Below, piece after piece: positions 60,282 through 64,000 of a stretch of DNA of 64,000 nt. The stretch is from Mycobacterium heidelbergense (GTDB lineage: Bacteria > Actinomycetota > Actinomycetes > Mycobacteriales > Mycobacteriaceae). Position numbers and translations under genes: made by a program. The stretch spans positions 992,001 to 1,056,000 of the forward strand of contig NZ_AP022615.1 of assembly GCF_010730745.1 (NCBI RefSeq), written 5' to 3'. Under the pieces are notes generated by a model. The model had not been told where the DNA came from. It worked only from the letters and a program-made list of their open reading frames with translations, and did not search any database. Position 1 is the stretch's first letter; every line of letters begins with the position of its first letter.

Positions 60282-61063
60282 TGGCCGAGCCGGCCCTGCC
60301 GCCCATCCCCGACGGCGCGGTGATGGTGACCGTGAAGATCGCCCGGTTCAACCCCGACCAGCCCGACGCCTTCGCGGAAACCGGTGGCTGGCAAAGCTTT
60401 CGGGTGCCCTGCCTGCCCAGCGACCGGGTGCTCAACCTGCTCATCTACATCAAGAGCTACCTCGACGGGACGCTGACCTTCCGGCGCTCCTGCGCCCACG
60501 GGGTGTGCGGGTCGGACGCCATGCGCATCAACGGGGTCAACCGGCTGGCCTGCAAGGTGCTGATGCGCGACCTGCTGCCCACCCAGAAAAAGGGGAGGGG
60601 GCCGGGCAAGCCGCTGACCGTCACCGTCGAGCCGATCCGCGGGCTGCCCGTGGAGAAGGACCTCGTGGTCGACATGGAGCCGTTCTTCGACGCCTACCGC
60701 GCGGTGAAGCCCTACCTGATCACCACCGGCAACCCCCCGACGCGCGAACGCATCCAGAGCCCGACCGACCGCGCCCGCTACGACGACACCACCAAGTGCA
60801 TCCTGTGCGCGTGCTGCACCACCAGTTGCCCGATCTTCTGGCACGAGGGCAGCTACTACGGTCCCGCGGCGATCGTCAACGCGCACCGCTTCATCTTCGA
60901 CAGCCGCGACGAGGCCGCCGCCGAGCGCCTGGACATCCTCAACGAGGTCGACGGCGTGTGGCGGTGCCGGACCACGTTCAACTGCACCGAATCCTGCCCG
61001 CGCGGCATCGAGGTCACCAAGGCCATCCAGGAGGTCAAGCGCGCGATCATGTTCTCGCGCTGA
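60281..61063 (+). CDS. sdhB: Succinate dehydrogenase iron-sulfur subunit
   Basis: 260 residues. The [2Fe-2S] ligands are in RRSCAHGVCGSDAM and NRLACKVL; the [4Fe-4S] and [3Fe-4S] ligands in CILCACCTTSCP and CTESCPRGIEV. Transfers electrons from SdhA to the SdhCD quinone site. Last gene of the operon; an extended palindrome follows 18 bases after the stop. Confidence 0.95.
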   Translation: MAEPALPPIPDGAVMVTVKIARFNPDQPDAFAETGGWQSFRVPCLPSDRVLNLLIYIKSYLDGTLTFRRSCAHGVCGSDAMRINGVNRLACKVLMRDLLPTQKKGRGPGKPLTVTVEPIRGLPVEKDLVVDMEPFFDAYRAVKPYLITTGNPPTRERIQSPTDRARYDDTTKCILCACCTTSCPIFWHEGSYYGPAAIVNAHRFIFDSRDEAAAERLDILNEVDGVWRCRTTFNCTESCPRGIEVTKAIQEVKRAIMFSR

Positions 61064-61081
61064 GCGCCCTTTTTTGGCCGC

Positions 61082-61137
61082 GAGCGTGCGCAGTTGTACG
61101 TCCGCGCGCGGCGTGTCGTGTACAAACACGCACGCTC
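61082..61137. repeat. 56-bp palindromic repeat, copy C
   Basis: Same length and arms as copies A and B, oriented like B. Here the pairing extends outward (GCCGCGAGCGTGCG with CGCACGCTCGCGGC, then T-rich and A-rich flanks), making a strong hairpin directly after sdhB. It may terminate the sdh transcript. Confidence 0.75.
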
Positions 61138-61206
61138 GCGGCAAAAGGCGCAAAAGGGCCAAAAAGTGGGCCGTCACGTATTGGCGGGCCGTCTCGTCTG
61201 AGGGGT

Positions 61207-61791
61207 ATGACACAGAAAACCCGCATCGAGCCCCTGCCCCCGAAGCGCGCCGGACTGCTGACCCGCGTCATGTACCGGGTGGCCAAGCGGCGCTACGGCC
61301 AGGCTCCCGAGCCGTTCGCCGTCGCCGCGCACCACCGCAAGCTGATGATCGCCAGCGCCGTGCACGAAACCATGCTCGACCGGGCGTCGACAACGCTGCC
61401 CGTCAGCGTCCGCGAACTCGCGGTGTTGTGGACCGCGCGCGCCATCGGCTGCTCGTGGTGCGTGGACTTCGGGTCCATGCTGCAGCGCCTCGACGGCCTC
61501 GACATGGAACGCCTCAGGGAGATCGACAATTACGCCACCTCAACGGCTTTCACCGACGACGAGCGCGCCGCCATCGCCTACGCCGACGCGATGACCGCCG
61601 ACCCGCACACCGTCACCGACGAGCAGGTCGCCGACCTGCGGGCCCGCTTCGGCGACGCCGGGGTGATCGAGCTGACCTATCAGATCGGGGTGGAGAACAT
61701 GCGGGCGCGGATGAACACCGCGCTGGGCATCACCGAGCAGGGCTTCAATTCCGGTGACGCGTGCCGCATCCCGTGGGTCACCGCGAGCTAG
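61207..61791 (+). CDS. Carboxymuconolactone decarboxylase/AhpD-like protein
   Basis: 194 residues of the AhpD-like fold. The redox motif CSWC (Cys82, Cys85) sits in WTARAIGCSWCVDFGSM, with the upstream Glu in VRELAVLW and a partial His/Asp environment. Family members are peroxidase-like or decarboxylases. The ATG at 61207 follows GAGGGGT. The AraC-type gene begins ten bases after the stop, so they are probably co-transcribed. Confidence 0.82.
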   Translation: MTQKTRIEPLPPKRAGLLTRVMYRVAKRRYGQAPEPFAVAAHHRKLMIASAVHETMLDRASTTLPVSVRELAVLWTARAIGCSWCVDFGSMLQRLDGLDMERLREIDNYATSTAFTDDERAAIAYADAMTADPHTVTDEQVADLRARFGDAGVIELTYQIGVENMRARMNTALGITEQGFNSGDACRIPWVTAS

Positions 61792-61800
61792 AGTGGCGGC

Positions 61801-62541
61801 ATGCGCGTCTGGGAGCTGGGCTCGGGCCGGCTCATGGTTGCCGGCGGGTTTTCGGACCTGGCCGTGCACCATCACCCCGCGGTCCAGGTCACGCTCGGTG
61901 GACGCGGCGCTTTGCGGATCACCCGCGACGGCGACACGCAGCGCGCCTGCCGGCTGGTCGTGGTCGGCAGCGGAGCGCGCCACGCGGTGCGCTCGGATTC
62001 GGGATCCGGGGCGTTGACGCTGTACTTCGGGCTGCAGACGCCGGAGGGCGTCGCGCTGAATGCGTTGGCGCGTCACGGTGTCCGGATCGTCGATGACGGG
62101 CGGCAGCTGGCCGAGAGGACGGCCGCGCTGCTGGACGCCGACGGCCCGCGCGCCGCGGCGGATTTCCTCGTCGGCGAGCTGTGCGGCATGGACCGCCCGC
62201 GCCCTCGGCCCGTTCACCCGCAGCTGCGGCGGGCGATCGACGTCGTGTCCAGCCGGGTGCCGGACCACCTCGACGTGGCCTCGGTCGCGGGCGCCGTTGC
62301 GCTGTCACCCGATTACCTCGGGCGGCTGTGTAAACAACAGACCGGCGTCTCGTTCTCGGCCACGATCCGCTGGACGCGGCTGGTGTCCGCCGTGGGCCAC
62401 CTCCTCGACGGCCGCTCCGTCACGGATGCCGCCCACCTGGCCGGGTTCGCCGACGGCTCGCACGCCAACAGGGTGTGCTGGGAGATGACCGGCGCGGCGC
62501 CGCGCGAGCTCGCCGAAGCGGTTCGCGAATCCCGGATCTGA
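61801..62541 (+). CDS. AraC-family transcriptional regulator
   Basis: 246 residues. An N-terminal cupin-type sensing domain (HHHPAVQVTLGGRGAL) to about residue 130, then a C-terminal double helix-turn-helix: DVASVAGAVALSPDYLGRLC and SVTDAAHLAGFADGSHANRV, the latter being the conserved second HTH. Likely controls the adjacent AhpD-like gene or the esterase downstream. ATG at 61801. Confidence 0.85.
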   Translation: MRVWELGSGRLMVAGGFSDLAVHHHPAVQVTLGGRGALRITRDGDTQRACRLVVVGSGARHAVRSDSGSGALTLYFGLQTPEGVALNALARHGVRIVDDGRQLAERTAALLDADGPRAAADFLVGELCGMDRPRPRPVHPQLRRAIDVVSSRVPDHLDVASVAGAVALSPDYLGRLCKQQTGVSFSATIRWTRLVSAVGHLLDGRSVTDAAHLAGFADGSHANRVCWEMTGAAPRELAEAVRESRI

Positions 62542-62653
62542 CGGATCCGTACAAGCGTTCCCGTCGTGGTTGGCCCACGCTTGGGGCATGCCCGTGATGT
62601 CCCGGCCCGAACCCGCATCCCGCCGCAAGCACCAACAACACGAAGGAAATCCC

Positions 62654-63733
62654 ATGGCACCGTTACGTATTCGCGCCCAAGCCGCCGTGGTCCGCGGCCT
62701 CTTCGCCTTGCCCAGGCCGGCCCGCCGGCTGCTGGCGGGCGCGCCGTTGCGGATCGACGGGCAGGAACTGGACCTCGACGCCCAGCTTGCCATCCGTCTC
62801 AAAAACGCCTCGGGCTCCGACGTTTTCGCCGGCCGCATCGAGGAGGCCCGGGCCCGGTACGACGGGCTTCCGCTCATCGTCGGCTACGAACCGGCCCGAC
62901 CCGTCACGCCGCTCGAGGTCGGCATCCCCGCCGAGCACGGCGTCATCCCGGCCACCCTGTACACCCCCGCGGACGCGCCCGACCCGTCCGGGCTGCTGGT
63001 GTATTACCACGGCGGCGGCTTCTCGGTCGGCTCACGGATCAGCCACCAACCCGTCGCGCGTTTCGTGGCGCATCACGCCGGCGTGCGGGTGCTGTCGGTC
63101 GACTACCGGCGCGCGCCCGAGCACCCGTTCCCCGCCGCCCTCGAGGACGCGGCCGCCGCGTTCGAGTACGCGCACCGCCACGCCGCCGACCTGGGCGCGG
63201 ACCCCGACCGCATCGCGGTCGGCGGCGACAGCGCCGGCGGCAACCTCGCCGCGGTGACCGCGCAGCAGGCGGCGCGACGGGGCGGCGCGGTCCCGGCGTT
63301 TCAGCTGCTGATGTACCCGCCGACGGACCTCAGCACGCGCCCGCCTTCCCGCGAGCTGTTCGCGCGCGGCTCGACGTTCACCGACGACGACCTGCGGTGG
63401 GCCCTGGCCAACTACGTGCCCCCGGGGACCGACCTGAGCGACCCGCGGCTGTCACCGCTGCACGGCGAGGCTACCGGCCTGCCGCCGGCCTACATCGCCA
63501 GCGCCGGCTTCGACCCGCTGCGCGACGACGCCGTGCTCTACGCGGACAAGCTGCGGGCCGGCGGGATCCCGGTGACGCTGAGCCTCCAGCTCGACCTGCC
63601 CCACGGCTACCTCAACTTCGTCGGCCTCGGCGGCCGGTTCGCCGAAGCCGCCGTCGAGGCCGCCGGCGCGCTGCGGCTCGGTCTCGCCGGGCGCCCGCGC
63701 GTCAGGGTCGCCGGCGCAGCGGAGAGCCGGTGA
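62654..63733 (+). CDS. HSL-type alpha/beta-hydrolase (Lip family esterase)
   Basis: 359 residues. Hormone-sensitive-lipase family: oxyanion motif YYHGGGF (His119), nucleophile GDSAGG (Ser193), Asp in AGFDPLRDD and His in LPHGYLNF. Hydrolyses short-chain or acyl esters; substrate unknown. The ATG at 62654 is preceded by GAAGGA; the frame is open for 28 further codons upstream, but that stretch has no better site. Its 3' end overlaps the convergent sigma-factor gene by 32 bases. Confidence 0.87.
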   Translation: MAPLRIRAQAAVVRGLFALPRPARRLLAGAPLRIDGQELDLDAQLAIRLKNASGSDVFAGRIEEARARYDGLPLIVGYEPARPVTPLEVGIPAEHGVIPATLYTPADAPDPSGLLVYYHGGGFSVGSRISHQPVARFVAHHAGVRVLSVDYRRAPEHPFPAALEDAAAAFEYAHRHAADLGADPDRIAVGGDSAGGNLAAVTAQQAARRGGAVPAFQLLMYPPTDLSTRPPSRELFARGSTFTDDDLRWALANYVPPGTDLSDPRLSPLHGEATGLPPAYIASAGFDPLRDDAVLYADKLRAGGIPVTLSLQLDLPHGYLNFVGLGGRFAEAAVEAAGALRLGLAGRPRVRVAGAAESR

Positions 63734-64000
63734 ACTTGTCCGGGTTGGCGACATCCCAGAGGGCGCAGACCTTTCCGTCGCGCACCGTGACCGCCGTGAT
63801 CCGCGGCATCATCTCCCGATACCCGTCACCGGCGGGGCAGCCGCCCGTGTAGATGCCCAGCTCGCCGTTGACCAGCCCCAGCTGATACGACGCGAACATC
63901 GCCGGGCCGTACCGTCGCGCCAGGCCCACCATGAACCGGACCACCTTGTCCGCGCCGTGGATGACCTGAACCGCCGTGGGCGCCTTGCCATCCGAATCGC
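63702..64000 (-). CDS. ECF sigma factor with SnoaL-like C-terminal domain (SigJ-like), 3' part
   Basis: About 98 C-terminal residues are visible; the rest lies beyond the right edge. The segment DSDGKAPTAVQVIHGADKV, then FMVGLARRYGPAMF, GLVNGELGIYTGG and VCALWDVANPDKFTG is the NTF2/SnoaL-like extension of ECF41-type sigma factors, whose DGxGK and NPDK motifs regulate the sigma core. M. tuberculosis SigJ has this layout and lies in the same general region. Convergent overlap with the esterase gene. Confidence 0.7.
   Translation of the reverse strand, partial: DSDGKAPTAVQVIHGADKVVRFMVGLARRYGPAMFASYQLGLVNGELGIYTGGCPAGDGYREMMPRITAVTVRDGKVCALWDVANPDKFTGSPLRRRP

Overview
The window is high-GC chromosomal DNA from a Mycobacterium, probably a slow-growing non-tuberculous species. 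The evidence is two PPE proteins, SapM, LpqC and AtsB homologues, PGRS-type glycine-rich proteins, frequent GTG/TTG starts, and a gene order that matches, from memory, the M. tuberculosis Rv3298c-Rv3319 stretch (lpqC, atsB, Rv3300c, glpD2, lpdA, Rv3304, amiA1, amiB1, deoD, pmmB | upp, sapM, Rv3311 | add, deoA, cdd, sdhCDAB). The species cannot be fixed from the sequence alone.

Left flank (1-21868): a truncated phosphate-binding lipoprotein, the LpqC esterase, three small secreted proteins, a long arylsulfatase, an MgtA-type P-type ATPase, two tandem PPE genes, an RluA-type pseudouridine synthase overlapping glpD2, lpdA, a gamma-glutamylcyclotransferase-like gene, a DUF559-type gene bracketed by inverted copies of a 56-bp palindrome, two M20 amidohydrolases, purine nucleoside phosphorylase and a phosphohexomutase.

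Centre (about 21872-48727): about 27 kb absent from the remembered M. tuberculosis order, inserted between the convergent 3' ends of pmmB and upp. It consists of five tandem units of about 5.1-6.0 kb. Each unit has (i) a spacer of about 1.2-1.4 kb (longer in unit 3), (ii) gene A, a signal-peptide-bearing PGRS glycine-rich protein, (iii) gene B, an exported alanine-rich protein of unknown function with a near-invariant C-terminus, and (iv) gene C, an EccA/CbbX-like AAA+ protein without the TPR half of EccA and with altered Walker A, pore-loop and sensor-2 motifs. A hairpin with covarying arms separates B from C in units 2-5 and is broken in unit 1. Unit 3 carries an intact tyrosine recombinase on the minus strand, and the other four spacers keep only a degraded piece of its 5' end. 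This array is the best candidate for an undescribed system: a tandemly amplified cassette of cell-surface proteins plus a putative AAA+ partner.

Right flank (48726-64000): upp, the secreted phosphatase sapM, an Rv3311 homologue, a tail-to-tail pair of VWA membrane proteins, a VapBC-type module whose toxin carries a premature stop, the nucleoside-salvage operon cdd-deoA-add, the succinate dehydrogenase operon sdhCDAB with a MIRU-like element between sdhD and sdhA, then an AhpD-like protein, an AraC regulator, an HSL-type esterase and the 3' end of an ECF sigma factor gene with a SnoaL-like tail. upp, deoD, add, deoA, cdd and pmmB together make the array's neighbourhood a nucleoside salvage and sugar-phosphate locus. 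No tRNA, rRNA or CRISPR array was seen.
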